From Methylococcales bacterium (GTDB lineage Bacteria > Pseudomonadota > Gammaproteobacteria > Methylococcales > Methylomonadaceae): a stretch of DNA of 56,212 nucleotides. The translations under genes and the position numbers were made by a program. This document shows, in pieces, positions 9,278 through 17,284 of the stretch; the stretch's first letter is position 1; every line of letters starts with the position of its first letter. The stretch covers positions 1 through 56,212 of the forward strand of contig JAQURG010000021.1 of NCBI GenBank assembly GCA_028715725.1. The letters are read 5' to 3'. Below the pieces are notes generated by a model that did not search any database, was not told the origin of the DNA, and worked only from the letters and a program-made list of their open reading frames with translations.

Positions 9278-10402
9278 TTATTTCTGACGCCTGAAAGTCT
9301 TCACTTGAATACTTTCATTTTCCAGTATGGACTGGATGAGCGTCTCCGCTAAATGCTGTAAACAGGATACAAGCACAGGTTCGTTTTGATGGACAATAAT
9401 ACTGCAAATAGGTTGCCCTGTTTGAATTAATGTCCCCGGTTCTGGTAAGTCCATACACCATTTCGGCCATAAAAAACCGTCAGGAATCAGCACCTCCTCA
9501 CTAGCATAAACAATTCGATAACCTTTATAGCTGTTTTCAACAAAATTATAAGGTGACAATTTGCCTTGGCTCGCCTTGATATGTCCGGCTATCAAATCGC
9601 CGTCATAAAGTTGCATACTGGCAGAAGGTCTGGGGTTGATCTCCAGTACATAACATTTATTATCTGACAGGATAAAATCCAGCGAGTTTAGTCCTTTGAG
9701 TGCAAACAATGGAACGATTTTGTCCAGCCAGCTGATTACCAATGCCTTGTGCTCATCCGGCAGTTCGCCGTTATTGACAATGCCTGAGAAAATGAATTCT
9801 TCAGTCTCGCTCAAGCCGACAGCCCATTGTGTATTAAAGCCCAGCACCTGCATAACTTGTCCATTGGCCAGAAACAAAACCGAATGTTGCGTGCCCGCCT
9901 GATATTTTTGCCAATAAACGTTTGATTCTATAGTATTTTTATTAAACCGATGTATTCCTCTGCCGCCTTGGCCCTGCATCGGCTTAACCAGCCAATTATC
10001 AGCAACATCCGGCGCATTAAAAATTACGTCAGGGTGGGCAATATTTAAACTATTTAGTAGCGAAAAAAATTCAGGTTGATTGTGCAGTTTTACAAAGGTA
10101 TCCGGTGAATTACCCAGCAAAGTCAAGCAGCTGTTCAGGTAGTAGAGGCTTTCGGGATAATATTCAAAGCCGCTGCCGTAAATAATCTGTGAAACGGCAT
10201 ACCGATCAGTAAAATAATGAATAGCGGGCGTCAGGTGTTGCTCGGCTAATGACGATATTTTACGAAATTCTGTTGCGTATCCTTGCGTATCGATATCTGC
10301 AAATAAGTCAACAACCAGCGGTTTTAATCCGGCGCTTTTCGCAGCCTGAGCCAGCATTCGCCCCGAACTTGCAACAATAAGAATGTATTGAGAGCTATTC
10401 AT
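9278..10402 (-). CDS. ATP-grasp ligase, similar to methanopterin-associated COG2232 proteins
   Basis: This 374-aa protein has an N-terminal Rossmann-like half (ILIVASSGRMLAQAAKSAG, PLVVDLFADIDT). An ATP-grasp core follows: glycine-rich loop KPMQGQGGRGIHRF (about residues 140-155) and metal-binding EINPRPSASMQLYD (about 255). The combination recalls the predicted ATP-dependent carboligases of COG2232, one of which (ORF17) belongs to the tetrahydromethanopterin-linked gene set of methylotrophs. Substrate is unproven. The gene is 42 bp upstream of the MlaE-like gene on the same strand and divergent from pyruvate carboxylase. The ATP-grasp assignment is firm; the methanopterin link is inference. 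Confidence 0.7.
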   Translation of the reverse strand: MNSSQYILIVASSGRMLAQAAKSAGLKPLVVDLFADIDTQGYATEFRKISSLAEQHLTPAIHYFTDRYAVSQIIYGSGFEYYPESLYYLNSCLTLLGNSPDTFVKLHNQPEFFSLLNSLNIAHPDVIFNAPDVADNWLVKPMQGQGGRGIHRFNKNTIESNVYWQKYQAGTQHSVLFLANGQVMQVLGFNTQWAVGLSETEEFIFSGIVNNGELPDEHKALVISWLDKIVPLFALKGLNSLDFILSDNKCYVLEINPRPSASMQLYDGDLIAGHIKASQGKLSPYNFVENSYKGYRIVYASEEVLIPDGFLWPKWCMDLPEPGTLIQTGQPICSIIVHQNEPVLVSCLQHLAETLIQSILENESIQVKTFRRQK

Positions 10403-10445
10403 AATGACGCTGAGGCAAGATAAAAGATGGGCTTATGGGTGGATA

Positions 10446-10475
10446 TTGATAGGTCATCAGCAAGCTTACTATAAT
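10446..10475 (+). promoter_or_regulatory. sigma-70-like promoter upstream of pyruvate carboxylase
   Basis: TTGATA (10446-10451) and TATAAT (10470-10475) are separated by 18 bp, close to the sigma-70 consensus. Transcription would start near 10482, leaving a leader of about 265 nt before the biotin carboxylase ATG. A second TATAAT at 10588-10593 lacks a good -35. Confidence 0.55.
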
Positions 10476-10746
10476 GCTGCATGTCATTAAAGCTTGTCCC
10501 GGTCGGCAATCTTTTCATTGAGGCCGGAAGCTCTCCGGCAATTTGCGCGCCTTTCAGAGTGTTTAAAGCACGTGTCTCTGGACCGGGTATAATAGACCTT
10601 TTAAATTTTGCGGCAGAACGGTTTATGCCTGATGGTGTAGAATATTTTCAAGGTAAAATCATAATCTCGCTTAAGAGCTAAGGCAGCATTGAGACTTTTA
10701 CCGTCTTTCCTTGTTGGATAAATTATTTTTGAGGTGCCGGAATTCT

Positions 10747-12165
10747 ATGTTACGCAAAATTTTAATCGCCAATCGGGGTGAAATTGCTGTTCGCATCATT
10801 CGCGCCTGCGCTGAAATGGGCATTCGTTCAGTGGCTATCTATTCGGAAGCTGACCGTTTTGCCTTGCATGTTAAAAAAGCCGACGAATCCTACTGTATTG
10901 GCAGCGAGCCTCTGGCGGGTTATCTGAATGTCTATGGATTGGTCAATCTGGCGGCAACAACAGGATGTGATGCGATTCATCCGGGTTACGGGTTTCTGTC
11001 CGAGAATGCGCAATTTGCAAGAGCCTGCAAGGAACGCGGCATTGTTTTTATCGGCCCGGAAGCGGATGTCATCCATCGTATGGGCGATAAAACCGAGGCG
11101 AGAAAAGCGATGATAGCGGCGGGTATTCCGGTGACGCCAGGAACTGAGAGTAATCTTGAAAGCGTTGAAGAAGCACTGGGCGTTGCTGAAAAAATTGGCT
11201 ATCCGGTTATGCTCAAAGCCACATCCGGCGGAGGCGGAAGAGGGATCAGGCGCTGTGAGTCTGCCGATGAACTGCAAAGGAATTACCAGCGTGTTATTTC
11301 CGAAGCCACTAAAGCCTTCGGCAGCGCTGATGTATTTCTGGAAAAGTGTATAATTAATCCGCGGCATATCGAAGTACAGATTCTGGCGGATCATCACGGC
11401 AATACCATCCATCTTTTTGAGCGCGACTGTTCGATACAACGCCGCAATCAAAAACTGATAGAAATCGCCCCGTCGCCGCAACTGGGAGAAGCGCAGCGTC
11501 AATATCTGGGCGGACTCGCGGTGCTTGCCGCCAAGGCGGTCGGTTATACCAATGCCGGTACGGTGGAGTTTTTGCTGGGTGAAAACGACCGATTCTACTT
11601 TATGGAAATGAATACCCGTGTGCAAGTGGAGCATACGATTACGGAAACCATTACCGGTGTGGATATTATTGAAGAGCAAATCCGGGTTGCTGCAAATCTG
11701 CCTTTGCGATTTAAACAGGAAGAAATAGGCAGGCGCGGTTATGCGATACAGTTCAGGATCAATGCAGAAGACCCGCAAAACAGTTTTTTGCCCAGCTTCG
11801 GTAAGATTTCCCGCTATTATGCCCCGGGCGGTCCTGGCGTGCGCACCGACACAGCAATTTATACAGGTTATGACATTCCGCCGTTTTATGATTCAATGGT
11901 CGCCAAGGTGATTGTCAGCGCGCAGACCTGGGGCGACGTCATCAAACGGGGCGAACGAGCCTTGCGCGATATGGGATTATTCGGAATTAAAACAACGATT
12001 CCTTATTATCTGGAAATCCTGGGACATCCCGAGTTTTGCTCCGGCACATTTAATACCGGATTCGTCGAAAAATATCCCGAACTCATCAATTATTCAAACA
12101 AACCACGGCCTGAAGTGCTGGCAAGCGTTATCGCCGCCGCTATAGCGGCTCATACCGGCTTGTGA
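10747..12165 (+). CDS. pycA: pyruvate carboxylase subunit A (biotin carboxylase)
   Basis: This 472-aa biotin carboxylase has N-terminal ILIANRGEIAVRIIRACAEMG, ATP-grasp loop KATSGGGGRGIR (about residues 158-169) and active-site motif EMNTRVQVEHTITE. It carboxylates biotin using ATP and bicarbonate. It could be AccC, but the gene directly downstream encodes a carboxyltransferase with a biotinyl domain, so it more likely belongs to a two-subunit pyruvate carboxylase making oxaloacetate. I chose ATG 10747, which matches the family N-terminus, over an upstream in-frame TTG at 10711. The downstream gene starts 14 bp after the stop. Confidence 0.85.
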   Translation: MLRKILIANRGEIAVRIIRACAEMGIRSVAIYSEADRFALHVKKADESYCIGSEPLAGYLNVYGLVNLAATTGCDAIHPGYGFLSENAQFARACKERGIVFIGPEADVIHRMGDKTEARKAMIAAGIPVTPGTESNLESVEEALGVAEKIGYPVMLKATSGGGGRGIRRCESADELQRNYQRVISEATKAFGSADVFLEKCIINPRHIEVQILADHHGNTIHLFERDCSIQRRNQKLIEIAPSPQLGEAQRQYLGGLAVLAAKAVGYTNAGTVEFLLGENDRFYFMEMNTRVQVEHTITETITGVDIIEEQIRVAANLPLRFKQEEIGRRGYAIQFRINAEDPQNSFLPSFGKISRYYAPGGPGVRTDTAIYTGYDIPPFYDSMVAKVIVSAQTWGDVIKRGERALRDMGLFGIKTTIPYYLEILGHPEFCSGTFNTGFVEKYPELINYSNKPRPEVLASVIAAAIAAHTGL

Positions 12166-12179
12166 CACAGGAAAAACCC

Positions 12180-14009
12180 ATGCAAAAAGTTTACGTTACT
12201 GATGTTATATTGCGTGATGCGCATCAATCCCTGATTGCAACCCGGCTGCGTATCGAGGACATGCTGCCTGCTTGCCCCATGCTCGATGATATCGGCTATT
12301 GGTCGCTGGAATGCTGGGGCGGTGCGACGTTTGATGCCTGTCTGCGATTTTTGAAGGAAGACCCTTGGGAACGCTTGGGCAAATTAAAAGCAGCCTTACC
12401 AAATACACCGCTGCAAATGCTGGTGCGGGGGCAAAATCTGCTGGGTTATCGTCATTACTCCGATGATGTGGTGCGGGCGTTCATCCTGAAAGCCGCCCAA
12501 AAAGGCGTGGATGTGTTTCGTATTTTTGATGCCTTAAACGATATTCGCAATTTAAAAACCGCAATTCAGGTTACCAAGGAAGCCGGCAAGCATGCCCAGG
12601 GCGCTATTTGTTACACGACCAGTCCGGTTCATAACATAACCAGCTTTGTTACGCTCGGTAAGGAAATGGCGGATCTGGGCTGCGACTCGATCGCTATTAA
12701 GGACATGGCGGGGTTGTTGACGCCTTACACTGCCAGTGCGCTGGTTAAAGCCCTTAAAGACGAGATTGACTTGCCGCTGCATTTACATTGTCACGCGACT
12801 TCGGGTTTGGCTGAAATGTGTCAATTGAAAGCCATAGAAGCCGGTTGCCAGCATATTGACACCGCCTTGTCATCCTGGTCCGGCGGTACCAGTCATCCGC
12901 CTACTGAAAGCATGGTAGCGGCCCTTCATGGAACGGGTTATGACACCGGTCTGGATCTGGATAAACTGCAAGCGGTCAACAGTTATTTTGCCGAGGTCAG
13001 GAAAAAATATCGCTGCTTTGAAAGTGAATTTACCGGTATTGACACCCAGGTGCATATTTTCCAGGTGCCGGGCGGCATGATTTCCAATCTGGCCAACCAA
13101 CTGCGAGAAAGAAATGCGCTGGACCGCATCGGCGAAGTCTATAAGGAAATCCCTGAAGTTCGTAAAGATCTGGGTTATCCCCCTTTGGTTACGCCCACTT
13201 CGCAGATAGTCGGCACCCAGGCCGTGCTGAATGTATTGACCGGCAAGCGCTATGAAACCATTACCAATGAAGTCAAACGCTACCTGCAAGGCGGCTATGG
13301 AAAAGCGCCGGCGCCGGTTGATAGCAAATTGCAAAACAGGGCGACCGGCAAAGAAGAGCTGATAGACTGCCGTCCCGCTGATCTTCTTAAGCCCGAGTTT
13401 GAAAATTTGCGGCAGGAAATTGGCCATCTGGCGCGAAATGACGAAGATGTGCTCAGTTATGCGCTCTTTCCGGAAGTCGGCAAGCAGTTTCTGGAGCAGC
13501 GTTCCTCAGGAAATCTGGTACCCGAATCGCTGGAACTCGAATCAGAAAGAGAGGGGGGCGTTAAAAAGGCGCCGACAGAATTTAATGTCGCGCTGCATGG
13601 TGAATCCTATCATGTTAAAGTGACCGGCGCAGGGCTAAAAAACCAGATGCTGCGACATTTTTATTTTACCGTTGATGGCGTCCCGGAAGATATTGTTGTT
13701 GAAACTCTGGATGAGATTGTTCTGGATGGCGGCGCTCAGGGTGCGGTTAAAAGCACTATTGCCAGCAAACGCCCGCGCCCTTCATCGCCTGGCGATGTGG
13801 TAGCCGGTATGCCTTGTAATATTCTTGATGTGTTGGTCAGGGAAGGTCAGCAGGTGCGGGCGGGCCAAGGCGTATTAGTGACCGAAGCAATGAAAATGGA
13901 AACTGAAATTACCGCGCCGATAGCAGGGATAGTCAAAGCGCTATACGTTGTCAAAGGCGATGCTGTGAATCCCGATGAAGTATTGGTTGAGATTGTTGCG
14001 AATGCCTGA
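12180..14009 (+). CDS. pycB: pyruvate carboxylase subunit B (carboxyltransferase plus biotinyl domain)
   Basis: This 609-aa protein has an HMGL-like carboxyltransferase TIM barrel (about residues 5-280; ILRDAHQSLIATRLR, IKDMAGLLTP), the conserved carboxylase region (about 300-470), and a C-terminal biotinyl domain with EAMKMETE (biotinylated Lys572). It transfers CO2 from biotin to pyruvate. The same architecture occurs in oxaloacetate decarboxylase alpha subunits, but no beta or gamma membrane subunit is nearby, and the biotin carboxylase upstream supports pyruvate carboxylase. AGGA 7 bp before ATG 12180 decides this start over the GTG at 12162. Confidence 0.87.
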   Translation: MQKVYVTDVILRDAHQSLIATRLRIEDMLPACPMLDDIGYWSLECWGGATFDACLRFLKEDPWERLGKLKAALPNTPLQMLVRGQNLLGYRHYSDDVVRAFILKAAQKGVDVFRIFDALNDIRNLKTAIQVTKEAGKHAQGAICYTTSPVHNITSFVTLGKEMADLGCDSIAIKDMAGLLTPYTASALVKALKDEIDLPLHLHCHATSGLAEMCQLKAIEAGCQHIDTALSSWSGGTSHPPTESMVAALHGTGYDTGLDLDKLQAVNSYFAEVRKKYRCFESEFTGIDTQVHIFQVPGGMISNLANQLRERNALDRIGEVYKEIPEVRKDLGYPPLVTPTSQIVGTQAVLNVLTGKRYETITNEVKRYLQGGYGKAPAPVDSKLQNRATGKEELIDCRPADLLKPEFENLRQEIGHLARNDEDVLSYALFPEVGKQFLEQRSSGNLVPESLELESEREGGVKKAPTEFNVALHGESYHVKVTGAGLKNQMLRHFYFTVDGVPEDIVVETLDEIVLDGGAQGAVKSTIASKRPRPSSPGDVVAGMPCNILDVLVREGQQVRAGQGVLVTEAMKMETEITAPIAGIVKALYVVKGDAVNPDEVLVEIVANA

Positions 14010-15024
14010 GAATGACCGCATGGAACCCATTTTCGCAGACGATGCAGCCATTGAGCATGCAGCCAATTTATTGCGGAAGGGCCGTCTGGTTGCGTTCCCA
14101 ACCGAGACCGTCTATGGTTTGGGGGCTGACGCTTTCAATCCTGATGCAGTCCGGCGTATTTTTCAGGCTAAAGGACGGCCTGCCGATCATCCGCTGATCG
14201 TTCATATTCCGAGCATTGACAGTCTTAATGACTGGGCGCTGACAGTACCCGATGCTGCACAACAGTTGGCGGAGCGTTTCTGGCCTGGCCCTCTCGCGCT
14301 GATATTGAACAAAAGACCCGAAGTGCCGCTGGAAGTTACCGGCGGACAAAATACTGTCGGGTTGAGAATGCCTGATCATCCGGTCGCCTTGCGCTTATTG
14401 CAGGCTTTCGATGGCGGAGTTGCGGCCCCCTCCGCTAACCGTTTTTGCCGGATTAGCCCGACTCAGGCTGCGCATGTGGCAGAAGAGCTTGGCGATGCTG
14501 TCGATTTGATTCTTGATGGCGGCGCTTGTCAGGTAGGCGTGGAATCAACCATAATCGACTTGAGCGGAGACCGGCCCAGATTATTGCGACCGGGTCATAT
14601 TACCCGGTCGGAAATTGAAGCCGTATTACAGGCAGAGCTGACGATTATTACTCCGCAAGTAACTCCATCCGAATTGCGCGCGCCCGGTATGATGGCAGTG
14701 CATTATGCTCCGGTAACGATGGCGCTGCTTTGCCCCACAGATCATTTGCAGAGAATGGTTCAGGAATTAATATTGCATAATAAAAGAATCAGCATACTGG
14801 CGTTAAATGCAACTGATAGCGTTCTTGCAGAAAAGAGGATAATTCGAGTTATTCGTATGCCTGGTCAGGCGGATGATTATGCACAGGCTTTATATGCATC
14901 ATTGCGCGAGCTGGACAGTCTGCATCTGGATATGATTCTGGTGGAGCAACCGCCCGATACCGAGGCATGGCGCACGGTGAATGATCGCCTTGGAAAAGCG
15001 ACTTCGGCCTATTTGCCGAAATGA
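14002..15024 (+). CDS. L-threonylcarbamoyladenylate synthase, Sua5 type
   Basis: This protein has a YrdC core with GRLVAFPTETVYGLGADAFN, the KGRPADHPL motif and APSANRFCRISPTQ. It also has a C-terminal Sua5 domain (about residues 225-340), absent from the shorter TsaC. It makes threonylcarbamoyl-AMP from threonine, bicarbonate and ATP for the t6A37 modification of ANN-decoding tRNAs. The start is ambiguous: ATG 14002 overlaps the pycB stop by 8 bp, and ATG 14020 is equally plausible with GAG upstream. The 3' end overlaps the convergent DUF2238 gene by 16 bp. Confidence 0.85.
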   Translation: MPENDRMEPIFADDAAIEHAANLLRKGRLVAFPTETVYGLGADAFNPDAVRRIFQAKGRPADHPLIVHIPSIDSLNDWALTVPDAAQQLAERFWPGPLALILNKRPEVPLEVTGGQNTVGLRMPDHPVALRLLQAFDGGVAAPSANRFCRISPTQAAHVAEELGDAVDLILDGGACQVGVESTIIDLSGDRPRLLRPGHITRSEIEAVLQAELTIITPQVTPSELRAPGMMAVHYAPVTMALLCPTDHLQRMVQELILHNKRISILALNATDSVLAEKRIIRVIRMPGQADDYAQALYASLRELDSLHLDMILVEQPPDTEAWRTVNDRLGKATSAYLPK

Positions 15025-15641
15025 GCAGCGCTGAAAGGCTGATGTTTAGCCATTAACTCACTAATCTGTCTGTCATGAATGCGGCTTAAGGAAATCAGCG
15101 CTACTATTGAGCCCAATAATGCAAGAGCCATATCGGATTGTGTGTCCCAAATATAACCCTGGGTACCTAAAAATGATTCAGCAGCTTCCTTGCTAACCAT
15201 CGCAACACCCCATTCAATAAGCTCATAAAAGGCGCTGATCGCCAGGCAGATGCTGACAATGAAAAAATTAAGCCAATTAATGTTTTTCAAGACCTTATTC
15301 CTGATTATGATTTCCCTTGCGATGATGGCCGGGACAAAGCCTTGAGCAAAATGGCCGAGCTTATCGTAATTATTTCGTTCAAGATTAAATACGTCCTTAA
15401 ACCAGTTAAACAACGGAACTTCCGCGTAAGTGTAATGCCCTCCTATCATTAAAATCAGACTGAAAACCAGGATCAACGAGTAAGTCAGGCTGGTTAACTG
15501 AAAAGACCGGCGAGTCGCCATCATAACAATAAAGCCGATTATTGCAGGCGCTGTTTCCAGTAACCAGGTCAGGTAATCCTTGGGATTTATAACTGACCAG
15601 AGTAGCGTCGAAAAGAAAATAATTAACCACGTCTTGTTCAT
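15009..15641 (-). CDS. DUF2238 (YjdF-like) integral membrane protein
   Basis: This 210-aa protein has about six hydrophobic segments and the family motifs YDKLGHFAQGFVPAIIAREI, SAFYELIEWGVA and GYIWDTQSDMALALLGS. The conserved DKxGHF, ExxEW and DxxxD residues suggest a membrane site for metal or proton chemistry, but the function of the family is not known to me. The start is supported by AAGG seven bases before the ATG. It is convergent with the Sua5-type gene and 126 bp downstream of the small repeat protein gene. Confidence 0.8.
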   Translation of the reverse strand: MNKTWLIIFFSTLLWSVINPKDYLTWLLETAPAIIGFIVMMATRRSFQLTSLTYSLILVFSLILMIGGHYTYAEVPLFNWFKDVFNLERNNYDKLGHFAQGFVPAIIAREIIIRNKVLKNINWLNFFIVSICLAISAFYELIEWGVAMVSKEAAESFLGTQGYIWDTQSDMALALLGSIVALISLSRIHDRQISELMAKHQPFSAAHFGK

Positions 15642-15767
15642 AAATGCGCCTTGTCAATTTATTGTTGGTGCCATGAAAGCTGTCTAATATTTTTTTGTAG
15701 CAGCATAGGTAGAGCGTTGTTTAAGCCTTCCATCAGGCCCTGTTTATCGACTATAACCTGATGTAGA

Positions 15768-16070
15768 TTACGGATAAATGACTTTGGGCTTGAAGTATGC
15801 GGCAGGGTATTTGGGGTCGAACTCATCAGCTTGAGTTTGATTGGCCAATTTTTCGTCAGTAAAGACCACTATAGGGGTAAAGTTTGAGGCTGGGTATTTT
15901 GGGTCGTATTCATTTTGTGCCTGCTCTTTAGGCACAGCATCTTTATCGATGTAAATAACGCTAGGCTCGAAATTTGCGGCAGGATATTGACTATCGGCAG
16001 CAGCCGATACGATAAGAGGATTCAACAAAATAACAGCCGTTGATAACCCTAAAACAATTATTTTTTTCAT
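15768..16070 (-). CDS. small secreted protein with three YPA..F.P.V repeats
   Basis: This 100-aa protein has a Sec signal peptide (MKKIIVLGLSTAVILLNPL, cleavage near VSAAA). The mature part has three copies of a roughly 30-residue unit that begin YPAANFEPSVIYID, YPASNFTPIVVFTD and YPAAYFKPKVIYP. The first two copies are joined by acidic, Gln/Asn-rich linkers ending in YDPK or FDPK. It has no cysteine and would be exported to the periplasm or beyond. GAGG lies about 10 bases before the ATG. I do not recognise a described family. It stands alone between agmatine deiminase and the DUF2238 gene. Confidence 0.75.
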   Translation of the reverse strand: MKKIIVLGLSTAVILLNPLIVSAAADSQYPAANFEPSVIYIDKDAVPKEQAQNEYDPKYPASNFTPIVVFTDEKLANQTQADEFDPKYPAAYFKPKVIYP

Positions 16071-16098
16071 ATTTTAATAGCCTCTAATAGTTAGAAAG

Positions 16099-16128
16099 CC
16101 GGCCTGGTCCTGTTTTTAATCAGGCCGG
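16099..16128 (-). other. hairpin between agmatine deiminase and the repeat-protein gene
   Basis: CCGGCCTG (16099-16106) pairs perfectly with CAGGCCGG (16121-16128) across a 14-nt loop containing five T residues. It lies 29 bp upstream of the repeat-protein start, so it falls in that gene's leader and downstream of the agmatine deiminase stop. No strong T-run follows on the minus strand, so an intrinsic terminator is uncertain. Confidence 0.4.
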
Positions 16129-16255
16129 TCAATTTGAAGTATCAAATATTTTGAATGATTCCGCAACCGCTTTTAGCTGATGTATGCGCCCTCTTACAGA
16201 GCATATTCTATACCGGACAGAGGGAAATCGTTCGGCACAGCCCCTTCAGCGTTGA

Positions 16256-17284
16256 TCAAGCCACAACTCCGACAATTCCCTCAGGAAACTGCATGGTCAT
16301 GCAATGCAAACTGCCATATTGATGCACCAGCGGCCTGCAGGGTATTGGAATGATATCATGCTGTGGAAAGCATTCTGCCAGTCGTTGCAAAGCGACTTCA
16401 TCCATAGTATCGTCATAAGCCGGCACCAATACAGCATGATTAATGATGAGGAAATTGGCATAATTGGCCGGTAATTGCTGCCCTTCTTCGTCATAAATCG
16501 GTTGTGGCAGCGGTAACGCGACTAAATGATAAGTATCGCCCGCTTGTGTCCTTAAATCCTGGAGTTGGCTTTCCATGAATTTCAAGCTGGGATAATGCAG
16601 GTCATCTTCATCGTTGCAACTGGTATAAGCAATGGTATTGGCTGAGCAAAAGCGGGCCAGTGTATCGATGTGCGCATCGGTGTCATCGCCGGACAGGTTT
16701 TCCTGGTCCAGCCAGAATACCCGTTTTGCGCCCAGGTGCAGCAACAGTTGCTGTTCTATTTCCTGCTGTGATAATCCCTTGTTTCTATTAGGGTTTAGCA
16801 AGCATTGTTTGGTAGTCAAGATCGTATCAATGCCGTCGCTTTCGACACTGCCGCCTTCCAGGATAAAATCAATGTCCTTGTAGGCTTTACCTTTAAAGGG
16901 TTTGGCGTTTAACAGCTTGTGATTAAGCGCATTGTCGTTTTGATGCTGGTATTTTTCTCCCCAGCCGTTGAAAAGGAAGTTCAGGTGTGAAATAACTCCG
17001 TCCTGCTCTACGCTTAGAAAAACTGTATCTCTGACCCAGATGTCATTAACGGTGGCATGGATAAAGTCAATATGGTCGTGATTACTGATCAGGCTTTGAA
17101 TATGTTGCTGATGGCTATCATCGCGGCAGACGATAATGAGTTTTTGATATTGAGTGATGGTATCGGCAATAACGCTGTAGGTTTGTTCTACAGATTCAAG
17201 TCGGTCACTGAAATCGCCTGTTTTATGAGGCCATGCGATTAACACGGCGGATTGTTTTTCCCATTCGGCTGGAAATCGAGTCAT
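16256..17284 (-). CDS. aguA: agmatine deiminase (peptidylarginine-deiminase family)
   Basis: This 342-aa guanidino-modifying enzyme carries the family motifs WVRDTVF, FILEGGSVESDG, DDTDAHIDTLARF and a C-terminal SLHCMTMQFPEG with nucleophile Cys328. It hydrolyses agmatine to N-carbamoylputrescine and ammonia on the way to putrescine. No N-carbamoylputrescine amidase gene (aguB), often adjacent, is in the window. Its ATG overlaps the recN stop (ATGA), so it is co-transcribed with recN and NAD kinase. Confidence 0.82.
   Translation of the reverse strand: MTRFPAEWEKQSAVLIAWPHKTGDFSDRLESVEQTYSVIADTITQYQKLIIVCRDDSHQQHIQSLISNHDHIDFIHATVNDIWVRDTVFLSVEQDGVISHLNFLFNGWGEKYQHQNDNALNHKLLNAKPFKGKAYKDIDFILEGGSVESDGIDTILTTKQCLLNPNRNKGLSQQEIEQQLLLHLGAKRVFWLDQENLSGDDTDAHIDTLARFCSANTIAYTSCNDEDDLHYPSLKFMESQLQDLRTQAGDTYHLVALPLPQPIYDEEGQQLPANYANFLIINHAVLVPAYDDTMDEVALQRLAECFPQHDIIPIPCRPLVHQYGSLHCMTMQFPEGIVGVVA

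Noticed and set aside
10481-10681. 66-aa plus-strand ORF in the pycA leader
   Set aside because: It starts at the predicted transcription start, has no Shine-Dalgarno sequence and no recognisable motif; kept only as a comment.
10828-11778. 316-aa ORF on the minus strand
   Set aside because: It is wholly antisense to the well-supported biotin carboxylase gene, with no family motifs.
12870-13427. 185-aa ORF on the minus strand
   Set aside because: It is antisense to pycB, with no recognisable motif.
12162-14009. Oxaloacetate decarboxylase alpha subunit instead of pyruvate carboxylase B
   Set aside because: The domain order is shared, but no membrane beta or gamma subunit is adjacent and a biotin carboxylase gene directly precedes it.
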